Below are positions 12,861 to 32,073 of a DNA stretch of 64,000 nt, in pieces. Numbering within the stretch: the stretch's first letter is position 1; every line of letters begins with the position of its first letter. This stretch comes from Eucalyptus grandis. Its lineage: Eukaryota > Streptophyta > Magnoliopsida > Myrtales > Myrtaceae. The translations under genes and the position numbers were made by a program. Location: NCBI RefSeq assembly GCF_016545825.1, contig NC_052620.1, forward strand, positions 41,850,620 through 41,914,619. The letters run 5' to 3'. The notes under the pieces were generated by a model, which did not search any database, was not told where the DNA came from, and was given only the letters and a program-made list of their open reading frames with translations.

Positions 12861-13841
12861 ATTTTCATGAGCTACACTTGTGATTTCCCGAAATTTGGTT
12901 TATATTTCGAAATATATAAAATAGTTATTTCATCAATGCACTCATAATTATTTTACTCTGAATTGATTATCCACGAGTTAACTAATCTATTAGATAAAAT
13001 TGTAAAGATAAAAATGCGACAAACCAAAGAATTCAATTAGAAATTGACAAAGGTTAACACTGCACTATTATAAGTCAATTAGCTAATGGATATAAATCGA
13101 TTCAATGGAAGTATGTACTTGGTTCACGGGTGATTCTGTACAATTACGATACTTGCATTGGACGATATTAAATCGATTTTATATTAATCTTGTATTCAAA
13201 GTATGTAATTGAATCATCGCGATTACATAACAATCAAGGGTTGTTAATGATTCAAATATGCATAAACATGAATCGAAAATTATCGACCACGGGTCAAATG
13301 CATGAGAACCCCTAAAAGTCATATGATAGTTTAGGTTATACTAAAGTTGCATTCAATCGATTTTTAACCATGAAATTTAATTTGATTTCGAATATCAAAC
13401 TTTCGATGATTTCAAGATTAATTTATTAGATGTCGCCTCATTATCTGTCAAATTATCAACAAGTTCAAAATTTTTAGAAAATGAATTATCGGACGAAAAT
13501 TGGAAGTCGAAAAGGGGAAACCGGACCTAGTGGCAAGATTATAATTTATTGGCTAAGATTTTGGATTTAAAGAAAAAAGAAAAATAAGAAGATATTGAGG
13601 GGTACAAGATACTTGGCATTGAGGGTTTTAAGGGAAGTGGTTGAAGGGGAAATGACGGGATTTTGAAGAAAATCTGGAAAAATGAAAAAATTATTATTAT
13701 TATTATTATTATTTTTTACTCCCTCCCTCCCTCATTCTGCCGTGCGGCCCTTCAGCCCCTATTTCCTCCTTTTTCTCCTCTTCTCCACTCGTTCTTGTTC
13801 TTCGTTCCTTCTTCTTCATTTTCCTTGCATCATTATCACCA
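12861..13841. other. AT-rich LTR-like non-coding DNA
   Basis: No gene seen. The texture (long AT-rich tract, a (TTA)n run at about 13688-13714, then a pyrimidine-rich segment) resembles LTR or retroelement non-coding sequence. No boundaries could be set. Confidence 0.35.
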
Positions 13842-15500
13842 ATGTCATGGCCTAAACTCCAAATGTGAGAATATCCCACGACGGCTGATTAAACTACGAC
13901 GTCTCAGGATGCGTCACCAACTCATTTTTTTTTATATTTCGATTAAATGCATGTAGAAGCAATTTATATAAATATTCAGTTAATCAACAAAGAATAAGGA
14001 TAGTAAAGAAGTATAACAGTGACATTTTCAAAATGCTAGTTTGTTTTATATATTTGTTAATCCTGGAAAGTTTCATATTTACAGATCATTACAAAAACCA
14101 GTAGGGGCCTAAGGTTAAATCAAACTTATGTACAGGAACCTTGAACTAGACACTATGTCTCTCCATACTACGAGCTTAAAAAAAAGTAATAAACAACAAG
14201 GGGTGAAATATAAATCTCAGCGAATTAATGGCTTAAGCCTTGATTAGGACGCAAATTCGTCTCAAAGGTAGCCTAAACATGCAACAACATATAATTTTAC
14301 CTCGTCTTAGCACACCCTTGCATGTTAGTATATCATATATGCCAAAATTGATGCAATAAGCTTAGTCAATAATTATAACACATAACTCTCATGCACTAAG
14401 CATCCATACAGGTCTCGATTATAAGGTAAAACTCATTTACCATGTCTCACAGTTTTATCATTCATTACAATTATTCACACATGTTCTGCTTACTACAATT
14501 CCTCATGTCACGGTCAACACATGAATTAGTGGTCTTGCAACATTAGGCATCGTCCCGCTCCATCGAGCACTGTATTATCTAGAAGTGGAGCGCAGTATTA
14601 TCTAGAACCCTCGCCTAGATGGAATTCCATAAAAAAAAAATCGGTTCAACCTCAACCACGACTCGGCATCCAAACCCTCGCCGAGCATCCAATAAAAATC
14701 GAGCATCATCTCGCATATTCATATGCATCAAGACAGATCCATCACCTTGATCAGGGTTGTTATGTGATCACACTAAAGCTCCAAATTTTTATCTTTCGAC
14801 TTGACCAATGTAAAAGTGGTTCGTGCTCAAACAACAAATCTAAAAAATTTTACTTTTAAAATTGCAATAAAATAATCACATGTGGTCACGTATTTAAAAC
14901 CAACCCGCCAAATTTTGCACACTTTCATTTTAAAATCCCATTACCCCATTTAAATGTAAAATGCGGTGTCCAAACGTGACACCTCAAAGTATGTCATTTT
15001 CTTGACAACTAAACCTTCTTTGAAAATATATTAAATAAGGCATATAATTGCACAATCTATAATATGGCATAACAAGTACAAACAATCGAAATTAAGGATA
15101 AACTCATCTAGAGCAACGAGCATCAAATTCTACTTAATGACTAATCCGTCGTTAATTACATTAATTGTGATTAATCAGGTTAATTCCGATTAATTAAACT
15201 AAACTAGATTAATTAATATAACTATAATTAATTAAAAATATATCATCGTTAATTAAAATAATTACAATTAATTAAACTAATTGTGATTAATTAAAAATAA
15301 TTATGATTAATTAAAATGAACCCAATTAATTAAGACAAATTGTAATTACTTAAACTAGTCGAGCTTAACCTTAATCTAAACCATCTTTAATCGCAATTAA
15401 GGCTAAACTAAAATTAATTAATACTAATCGTTATTAACCTTAAACTAACCTACCCCCTAAACGTAATTAACTGCCTAATAAAGGATTATGAGTTCACTTA
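13842..15500 (-). mobile_element. LTR of a gypsy-type retroelement, minus orientation (left arm of inverted repeat)
   Basis: This block is homologous, in reverse complement, to the + oriented LTR that follows at about 15500-17085, and directly to the LTR starting at 55701. Matching landmarks include the AATATAAATCTCAGCGA region (about 14205), the CATTTTAAAATCCCATTACC region (about 14928) and the GGCATCGTCCCG/GAGCATC segment. No primer binding site precedes it at 13842, so it is a solo or 3' LTR. The inner end grades into TTAATTAA-rich sequence. No coding capacity. Confidence 0.6.
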
Positions 15501-17085
15501 TGGATTTTTTGGTGATGGTGAGCTTGTGGCGGCAACAACGCGACAACGTCGAAAACGTGATGCTTGCGGCTCGTACGGAGTCTCGATAGCGGTGGCGGTG
15601 GCAGCTCAAGTTCACGACACAATTAAGTTTTAATTGATTATATTTAGCTTAATTAAGTGAGTTTAGCCTAATTAATTGCTATTATCTTAATTAATCACAT
15701 TTAGCCTAATTAATCATGATTAGATTGATTAAATCGCGATTAGTAGAAATTAATGACTGATTACTTGTTAAGTATAATTTTATGTTCATTTTATTGGTTG
15801 GATTTATGTGTAATTCCGATTGATTGAATTTGTTATACCGTGTCATTAATATGTCCAATGTGTGTGCCTTACTATTTTCAAAAATGTTTTTTGGACAAGA
15901 AATGGTATATTTTGATGTGTTGGCTTTGGATGCTGAATTTTCCGTGTTAAATAGGGAAATGGGATTTTAGAATGAAAGCGTGCAAATTTTGGCTGATTGA
16001 TTTTAAATACGTGACCAAGTACAAATATTTTACCACAATTTTAAGAGTAAAAATTGCGGAAACTTATTATTTAAGCATGCACTATTTTATATTGGCTAAT
16101 TAATGGCAAATAAAATTGGCTTGATTGTTGGCGTGCTTCTGTGATCATTTAATCAAACTTGTCATCCAATGGGAGTTTGGGGATGATACCTGATATTTAT
16201 TGGATGCCCGATAGAGGTCCAAATGCCAAGTTGCGATTAAGGCCAGATCAATACTCCTTTATGAGATGTTGTCTAAGCAAGGGTTCTAGACAATACCATG
16301 CCCGATGAGATGGGACGATGTTCATTTATGCCGGAAGACCGCCAACTCTTGTGTTGGTCATGACTCAATAGGTTGTAATAATTGGAATATGTGTGAATGC
16401 TTGTGTTTCGTTGTACCTTATTACAGGGTAAAATTGTGAGGCATAGTATGGGACGGATTGAAATGGATTTTACCTTATAATCGAGCCCCGTGTAGATGCT
16501 TGGTATATGAGAGTTATGTGTTCTAGTTATTGATTATACTTGTTGCATTGATATTGGCATCCGAGATGTGCATTGGTGTGCTAATATATAGGGGCATGCC
16601 AAGGCGAGGTAAGTTTGTATAACGTTGCTTGTTTATGTTGTTTCCAAAACAAATTAGTGTCCTAATCGAGACATAGGTTGTTGACTCACTGAGATTTATA
16701 TCTTACCCATTGTTGTTTAAATATTTTTAGGCTTGTAGTTTGGAGAACTGTCATGTGCGATTCAGGATCCCTTTGGAGATGAGGGATTGGCCTCGCGTTA
16801 GTGAAGTTTATGTTAAACCTAATCCTTACTGTTTTTTTTTTAATGGTTTGTAAATATGAAATTTCCTAAGGTTAACAAGTCTATAAATAGAAGTAATACT
16901 TTCGGAAATATTTGTTGTGATGGTTATAATATCCCTCTTTGTTGATTGATTGAGAGTTAGTATGTATGTTCCACTTGCGTTTAATTGAAAGATAAAAAGA
17001 ATGTGTCAACGATGAATCTTAGGACGTTGCAAAGTTTATTGCAAGTTGAGGGATGCTTGCACACTCGAGGGTTTGAGGAGTAACA
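15500..17085 (+). mobile_element. 5' LTR of a Ty3/gypsy-type retroelement (right arm of inverted repeat)
   Basis: It ends in TAACA at 17085, 13 bases before a primer binding site and followed by a gag remnant, so this is the 5' LTR of a + strand element. It is the diverged inverted partner of 13842-15500. The outer end is well placed; the inner boundary near 15500 is approximate because the centre is TTAATTAA-rich on both sides. Confidence 0.6.
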
Positions 17086-17098
17086 TCCCCATCTGAAA

Positions 17099-17110
17099 TG
17101 GTATCAGAGC
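17099..17110 (+). other. Primer binding site (initiator-tRNA-Met type)
   Basis: TGGTATCAGAGC matches the sequence complementary to the 3' end of plant initiator tRNA-Met that many LTR retrotransposons use to prime reverse transcription. It lies just inside the LTR end. Confidence 0.75.
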
Positions 17111-17218
17111 TTGGCCAAGACTTTGAGTGATAAGATGTGATGAGTCTTTAGATAATTAGCTAGGAATAACATGTGACTGCTTGATTGTTTTGGACGGATT
17201 GTTCAAATTTCCGATTCA

Positions 17219-17990
17219 TTATTGGAATTGGAAAGTGGTTTCTATTAAGATCCCGCAAGATGAGCGATCTCGATAAAAAAAAAAAAAAAAAAAAGCCCAT
17301 TGGAGAAGGGTCATGGTGACTTTAACCAATGCTAGAGGAAGGACATCGATTAGAGCTGGTACTAGAGAAAGGGTATCAAGCCGAGTTGGTGCTAGAGGGA
17401 GAGCATCGACACATACTAGTGCTAGAGGTAGAGTATCAATTGATCCTAAGGTTGATGGGATCTTGCCAAGACCTTGGGAAATGTGGTCAAGCAGTAGATC
17501 CAAAACCAAACTGTTGTTACCACTGGCATCTGTTGAGGTCCCACTTGACAATGAGAATGGTGATCAATCTATGCACAAGTTGGAGTAGTTCTTGAAGCCG
17601 AAGCCGCTCAAGTTTATTGGAGCAAGCAACCCTAAGGCTGCAATCCCTTGGGTTTGGGAATTGAAAAATGTTTTTGTATTGCTAAGGTGCTCTGAGGAAG
17701 ACAAAGTGACCCTAGTCGTCCATCAGCTATAGGGTAATAGACTATAGGATAATGCGAGCACTTGGTGGGAAGCCATTTAAGAATGTTTCTCGGAGATACG
17801 ATCCCGGAGTGGGATACCTTCGTTGAGGGTTTCTACAGGAAATACTTCTCAAACTGCATGCATAAATAGAAGATCGGTCTTTGAGTAGGCCGTACAGGCC
17901 CAAAATTTGGCTGATCGGTTGGTGTTAGGCCTTTCAAGGCCCAATATGTTGACTAATTTTTATAGTACTTGATTATTTTCCAACGTAGCC
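17219..17990 (+). pseudogene. Ty3/gypsy gag fragment (degenerate)
   Basis: Read in the + direction after the primer binding site. An open stretch from 17313 is rich in Arg/Gly/Thr. It is followed by gag-like motifs: FLKPKPLKFIGASNPKA, W.WELKNVFVLL.CSEEDKV, STWWEAI. These are typical of the retrotransposon gag domain in plant gypsy elements. Internal stops and frame changes break it, and no protease, reverse transcriptase or integrase follows. The element is cut off near 17990-18030 beside the 3' end of the MCM9 gene. Confidence 0.6.
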
Positions 17991-19271
17991 CAAAAGAGTC
18001 AACCATTATCACGAAAATGGTTGTCTACCCGACCATATTGGCTTAAAAGTAGCCTTTATTATCCCGAAAATATAAAGCCAGTACTTTCGACCTTACCAGC
18101 TTCAGGCAGGAGAACAGAGTTACAAAACATGCAACAGTTATACAAACACAGGCATTAATAAAACTTACAGATTTTGACATTTTCACAACTTCCATCCCCA
18201 AAAGAAAAGAAGAGCAATCCTTAGAGAATCCTATTTTGACATGCGTACTGTACCACGCATGTCATTCTGACTCTCCTGCCCTTATTTTGAAGAAATATTG
18301 AGTGGCTGCATTGGTGACGTGGTGGAGCGAAGTAATAAGAGGGGTTGGTCACGAACTAGCAGCTCTGCGAAAGAGGTGCAACCATTAGCTTCTGATGAGT
18401 AATGTCCTGCACAGTTTGTCATCCAATGTTGTAGCTGCATCGCTCCCTTTGCTGGGGATCAATTGTTTTGATCCTTCGCATGCTGAAAATTCAGTTAATC
18501 AGTGCAAAATGAGAGTATTAAAGTAAAAAGATTTTCTGAAAAGAACTTATGCTGACTAACTACTACATCCATGTTGCCAGTAAAAGACAAGTTTTCAAAT
18601 AGATCTAAATATTAAACAAATTAAACCAAATATAAGCATAGAAAGCCACCGCAGGTATATAGAAATCCTTCTAGTGATACTTTAGTTTCATTCAAAACTT
18701 CTTGAACTAAAAGGTTAGTCACAAGCAGTGATGGAATTCTTGAATCACCATATACAACTGTCAGAAAATCACCAGTTTTGAAGGTCATGCACAACTGATA
18801 TGTGGAATTACCGACCTAAAATGAAAACCTCATCAGATCTAGAAAACCCCTTACTTTCTCGATCTCACCTCTAGTTAGCCCTTTTCTATTGTCATAAAAG
18901 TTATCTAGAGTCACGAACCTATAAAAGCCATTACTTTCCTGACAGGTTTGTCTCACATTGGATGACTAGAAATTATAAAGTTTCATTCATAAGAAATACT
19001 CATAACCTCAGCTCAGAAAACTTTGTATGAACCTTGAGAAATTTGAAAAGGAAGACAACTACAAACAAATGATTAACATTCGACATTGGCATTATAATAC
19101 TTTGTATTACCTTCCCTGTCTTAAGAAGATAAAAAGGCGAAGATTTGCAGAGCACCTGCTTCCATCAAAAGCAATTCTGTAGCTCTGTCCTCAATCGTAA
19201 TAGAACGACAGACACCAAGAATATGGTACCCAGAGCAGGCTGCAAACTCTCTGCTCTAAGTATTCTGACCC
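17991..19271. other. Spacer and 3' region of MCM9
   Basis: No further gene recognised. It probably includes the MCM9 3' UTR, since the gene runs leftward and stops at 19272. The short open frame at 19145-19363 on + is antisense to the last MCM9 exon and is not credible. Confidence 0.5.
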
Positions 19272-28182
<8,911 letters not shown>

Positions 28183-28330
28183 GGATGACTGCGCAGAGAG
28201 AGAGAGAGAGAGAGAAAGTCGAAGCGAACTCGAAGGAAGACGAAGGCAGCTTTTGGGCGGGAAATCGTGAAAGATCTTTTCTTCTCCCTCTGGGGATCGA
28301 CTTTTTCCTCTATATATATATATCGACCCG
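28183..28330 (-). promoter_or_regulatory. MCM9 core promoter and 5' UTR
   Basis: Directly upstream of the MCM9 start codon: a (GA)n run next to the ATG (28196-28216), the E2F site at 28257-28264, and on the minus strand a TATATATATA tract at about 28312-28323. The TATA-like tract is about 130 bp from the ATG, a plausible spacing for a short leader. The same arrangement is copied at 44618-44800 in the duplicate. Confidence 0.55.
28257..28264 (-). promoter_or_regulatory. E2F binding site
   Basis: The minus strand reads TTTCCCGC, an exact match to the E2F consensus TTTSSCGC, about 75-82 bp upstream of the MCM9 start codon. MCM genes are classic E2F targets at the G1/S transition, so S-phase control of this gene is likely. 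Confidence 0.75.
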
Positions 28331-29074
28331 CAAGCGGAAATGAATTAATGATTTTGAAAATATATATTTTTTAAATGATTGCTAATATTATTTGAAATAA
28401 TTAATTTATAATTTTTTTATTATAAACAACAATTCATATTTACATATTTTCATGAATAATGAAAAGAAGTTCATTAATTCATTTTTGTGAAAATATAAGT
28501 CATTAATTTTTGAATTTTTTTCTAAATTATTTATTTTTTACAAAACAAATTAAAACAAATATATGCTTCACATATTAGATTGATAAATTAATTTGGTAGT
28601 TGATACGAAATACAATCAATCTTTCTAAATGATATGTTTGTGTGTCACGTCAAGTAAATTATTATCAGCATACTCAAATATTACTCAATAACTAGATTGC
28701 AAGATAAAAATTCATGATAAGTTTTTGTAAAGTGGCTAGTGAATTGGGTAGTGTGTGTGTTCGGCTTATATGCAATCTCAATAGCACTTTGATTTTTTTC
28801 CTCTTCTTTTTATTTTATTTTATGCTATTCTTTGAAAAATTTCCTTTTTATAAAAAAAAAAAATACATGAGCATCTATGAATTTTTTCATGTTCCTCATG
28901 TCCACTCTTAAAAAAGTAAAGACGGAGGAAAGTTTGACATAACTATATTTTCATGCTTTGAAAAGAGTACATGGAGAGCCTATTTATAAGCTTAGATAGA
29001 AGAGAATAAAATAAGTCAAATCCAATCTACATAATCAAAATAGATAAAGAAAATTATAGAAAATATTTAAAATA
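28331..29074. other. AT-rich spacer between MCM9 and RLP-A (duplicated)
   Basis: No gene. The segment is nearly the same as 44800-45570 in the second copy, showing it belongs to the segmental duplication. No protein kinase domain is present here, which matters because RLP-A is read leftward into this spacer. Confidence 0.7.
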
Positions 29075-29091
29075 TCTCTACAAGATTTTTT

Positions 29092-29293
29092 TTTTTTTTT
29101 AGTGACCTGGGAACTCTCGTACGGCCGGCAGCCGAAGAGTAAACCCTGGGGAAGCATGCAAGAAACCATCACCCACGCATCCCGAGCAAGGCACCACACA
29201 ATGCTTCAGCCTCCCTACTTTGCAGAGGCTTCGAACCTGGTTCTCCTCGGTGGAGAACACAAGCTCTACCCTTTACGCTGCAACGGTGGGTGG
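29092..29293 (-). mobile_element. tRNA-derived SINE
   Basis: Flanked by a perfect 17-bp target duplication (TCTCTACAAGATTTTTT at 29075-29091 and 29294-29310). The minus strand carries an internal B box GGTTCGAAGCC and an A-box-like TAGAGCTTG..., and ends in an oligo-A tail (the poly-T on +). The empty site is visible in the second copy of the duplication at about 45571, so insertion followed the duplication. Confidence 0.85.
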
Positions 29294-29349
29294 TCTCTAC
29301 AAGATTTTTTAATATCCCAATATTGCTAACAGCTGCAATGTGGCATTTT

Positions 29350-29403
29350 TTCACCGTTTACGTTGTCCCTTGTCAAGCACCCAACCTGACAGGAAGCAGA
29401 GGC
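29350..29403 (-). pseudogene. Severed 3' end of RLP-A
   Basis: On the minus strand this matches the last codons of RLP-B (..CFLSGWVLDKGQRRR-stop, 45622-45680), including the stop. In RLP-A it is cut off from the rest of the gene by the MITE at 29407-30039 and by the earlier frame shift. Confidence 0.75.
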
Positions 29404-29406
29404 TTA

Positions 29407-30039
29407 GGGTGCGTTTGGTTGCACCCTATTACTGTTCCCAGGAACAGAAATTTTGCTTTTTTGTTCCTGGAACAAAAAAGGAACAAACGCGTTTGGGTGC
29501 GTTTGCATTCCTTTTTGTTCTTTTGTTCAGGAACAAAAAAAAAACGAAACAAAACTTAGAAATACTTTTTATTTTTCTTCTTATTTTCTTTTTTTTTTTC
29601 TTTCGCCGGTCGCCGGCCTCGGCCATGGGCCGGCGATCGGCCGACGAGGCCGGCGGCCTCGCCTGTGCACGGCGAGGCTCGCCGGCCCCCGGCGAGGCCG
29701 AGCTCGCCCAGCCCGACGAGATGTCGGCGCGTCGGGCCGGGCGAGCTCGATCTCGCCCAGCTACGGCGAGGCTCGGCCTCGCCGTGCTCGGGCGAGGCCG
29801 CCGGCCCTCGTCGGCCGGTCGCCGGCCATGGCCGAGGCCGCGACCGGCCAAAAAAAAAAAAAAAAAAAAAATAGAAAAATAAAAGAAATAAAAAAATTAT
29901 ACAAATTTACCAAACATGTTTCTATTTATTTTTGTTCCCGGAACAAGTTTACCAAACGCGTTTTTTGTTCAGAAATTGTCCAGATGAAACACTTTTTTTT
30001 ACGGCTGCAATTTTTAAAGCGTAAACGCAAACAAACGCC
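29407..30039. mobile_element. PIF/Harbinger-type MITE inserted in RLP-A
   Basis: 633 bp, flanked by TTA on both sides (29404-29406 and 30040-30042), the 3-bp TWA duplication of PIF/Harbinger elements. The left terminus is GGGTGCGTTTGG; the right terminus is its imperfect complement (..AACAAACGCC). The empty site is preserved in RLP-B near 45675, where the flanking sequence is continuous across TTA. Inside are outward-facing GGAACAAAAA / TTTTGTTCC subterminal repeats and a GC-rich palindromic core (about 29605-29845) built from GGCGAGGC / GCCTCGCC words. There is no transposase. Confidence 0.88.
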
Positions 30040-32073
30040 TTACTGTCCCAGATGAAACCTAGCCATCCCGAAAGCCTGTGAATATGGGGTTCCGTCGGTC
30101 GAAGCCTCGTCGTTTGGAAGCTCATCAGATGGTGGTTTTGCTTGTGATTGACATGAGCGTAAGCTTGGTCTACTACTACCACAGAGGCCGATGTTTCCTT
30201 CGAAGCTCGAGTCTGGAAAGGTCGAAAACTGGCCTCCCAACGGAACTGCGCCGGAGAGCTTATTGTATGACACATCGAAAGCCGATAGGAAAGTCAGCTT
30301 CTGGAAGGACGCGGGTATTTCTCCCGTCAACCGGTTGTGAGACAAATTTAGTTTCTCCAAACTTTGCATCCCTGACAAGCTATCCGGTATATCGCCCGAC
30401 AATTCGTTGCTGTCCAAGGAAAATACTTGAAGGCCCTTAAGGTTTCCAAAACTCGGCCAAATCGGTCCATTGAGCTTGTTGTGACTAAGGTCCAAGGTTG
30501 ATGGGAAGTTCAAGAATTGGTTGTATGTAAAAAAATTTCCATCTTTCTCCGAACGGAGTGGCATATTCGATGGAGAGCCTGCATGCGGGAACGATCTGCC
30601 ACTGTTGATGCAACTTCGTAGTTCGCTTAAGCTCCTTGGTATGTCTCCGGTGAATGAATTATTCTCTAAATCCAAATAGAAGAGGGAACTAAAATCGCCG
30701 ATCCAGCTAGGAATTCTTCCGCTTAATTGGTTCCATGAAAGATCCAGCAGTTGTAAGTTTTCACACCCTCTTAACCACACCGGTATTGACCCTTTTAATT
30801 GACTGTTACCAATCGCGAACACTTCCAAATACGGAAACAGCAAATCGGGATGTCCCAACATTTCTTTGTCTCGAAAACTCTCAGAAAGGACCAATACACT
30901 TAAGTTTCTGCATCGCTGTAATATATGCAGAGCACCAGACAGATCACTAATTTCATTTCTTGAAAGAGATAGCCGTGTAAGTGCCTGGAGGTTTTGGAAG
31001 CTAGAAGGAATCGCTCCACTTAAGTGATTATACGCGAGATTTAGAACATTCAACCTACGACAAGTAGATAAATTTTCAGGGAGCGGACCTTGGAATAAAT
31101 TGGAACGGAGGTTGAGAGAAGTAAGACGAGCCATTGAAGAACAGTTGATACTAATTCGACCATCAAGAGTATTGTTGTTCAAGTTTAGTGTGGAAAGGGA
31201 TGGAGAGCTCATCAGTGAAGGCGGCAACTGACCAGAGAATTTATTTGACTCGGCAGTGAAGTGCTCAAGCTTCTGAAGAGCCCCGAAAACGTCTGGAAGT
31301 ACTCCAGAAAACAGATTGTTAGACAAATCAATCTTGACAACATTAGAGAGATTATCAATCCTTTCGTGCAGCAGTCCTGAAAAGCCGTTGTTCTGAAATT
31401 GGAGCTCGCGCAGGTGCTTGAGTTGGAACTGTCTTTCCGGCAAGCTCCCTGATAGACTATTCCCATTGAGGAAGAGACGCTGAAGAGAAGTGCAGTCGCC
31501 AAAATTCCCAGGAACTTCTCCATGGAACCGATTTTCGGCGAAATTGAGTGACTCAATAGAGTGTGATCTGTCACATATTGTTGACGCGAGAGAACCTACC
31601 AAGAAATTATCTGAGACATCCAAAATCCTTATATGGGGTAGGTGGATGTGAAGAGGAAAGAAGCCCACGAATTCGTTCCCACTCAAATCAAGGACCTCGA
31701 GATTCTGCATCTGAAAGAGTTTATCTGGAAGAACACCACGGAGGTTGTTGTGGGAAAGATTAAGAGTGCTCAGCTGGTCCAAATCGGCCAAGGATTCACA
31801 TATTTCCCCGGCAAGTCCTCTGCCATGAAGATCCAAGCCAATCACCCTCCTTTGTGTCGCGGTGGCGTTATCGCACGTGATTCCAGCCCAAGAGCAGCAT
31901 TCACTGTCAGGATTAGCACCCCAGCCATCAACAGATGAGGCCACACACTTGCGAAAACCGTTCAGTGCCATTAAGTCATTGGAATTGCAAGACAGATTCT
32001 GGCTTTTGGTTATATAAGCCTTGCAAACGATAGCCAGAAAGATGAAGGCTAAACGGGAAGTTGAGTATTCCAT
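30040..32073 (-). CDS. PSKR-like LRR receptor protein without kinase (RLP-A), C-terminally truncated
   Basis: 677 residues from the ATG at 32073, chosen because it opens a signal peptide (MEYSTSRLAFIFLAIVCKAY); an in-frame ATG at 32289 would add 72 unlikely residues. Then come an LRR N-cap (CNSNDLMAL..GFRKC..DGW..DSECCSWAGITCD), about twenty LRRs, and an island domain (about 485-520, ending TYNQFLNFPSTLDLS) before the last LRRs (NKLNGPIWPSFGNLK) and C-cap (FEGNIGLCG). This order and wording match the phytosulfokine receptor PSKR1 ectodomain, which binds the sulfated peptide PSK at the cell surface. Unlike PSKR1 there is no kinase. Relative to RLP-B, small indels just after PYSQ shift the frame, so the membrane segment is lost and translation stops at the TAA in the TTA target duplication of a MITE. 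The product, if made, would be a secreted ectodomain; it may be a pseudogene. Confidence 0.8.
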   Translation of the reverse strand: MEYSTSRLAFIFLAIVCKAYITKSQNLSCNSNDLMALNGFRKCVASSVDGWGANPDSECCSWAGITCDNATATQRRVIGLDLHGRGLAGEICESLADLDQLSTLNLSHNNLRGVLPDKLFQMQNLEVLDLSGNEFVGFFPLHIHLPHIRILDVSDNFLVGSLASTICDRSHSIESLNFAENRFHGEVPGNFGDCTSLQRLFLNGNSLSGSLPERQFQLKHLRELQFQNNGFSGLLHERIDNLSNVVKIDLSNNLFSGVLPDVFGALQKLEHFTAESNKFSGQLPPSLMSSPSLSTLNLNNNTLDGRISINCSSMARLTSLNLRSNLFQGPLPENLSTCRRLNVLNLAYNHLSGAIPSSFQNLQALTRLSLSRNEISDLSGALHILQRCRNLSVLVLSESFRDKEMLGHPDLLFPYLEVFAIGNSQLKGSIPVWLRGCENLQLLDLSWNQLSGRIPSWIGDFSSLFYLDLENNSFTGDIPRSLSELRSCINSGRSFPHAGSPSNMPLRSEKDGNFFTYNQFLNFPSTLDLSHNKLNGPIWPSFGNLKGLQVFSLDSNELSGDIPDSLSGMQSLEKLNLSHNRLTGEIPASFQKLTFLSAFDVSYNKLSGAVPLGGQFSTFPDSSFEGNIGLCGSSRPSLRSCQSQAKPPSDELPNDEASTDGTPYSQAFGMARFHLGQ

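Noticed and set aside
28183..29350. A detached kinase exon for RLP-A downstream of the ectodomain
   Set aside because: I looked for kinase motifs (glycine-rich loop, HRD, DFG) on the minus strand and saw none before the MCM9 promoter; the same holds for 43831-45621 below RLP-B.
29340..30055. Long open frames rich in Ala/Arg/Pro around 29.4-30.0 kb
   Set aside because: They run across the GC-rich core of a MITE and are present on both strands in several frames; they are composition artefacts.
30078..31938. Plus-strand frames antisense to RLP-A and equivalents antisense to RLP-B
   Set aside because: They are shadows of a long LRR coding sequence; the minus-strand frame has complete family motifs.
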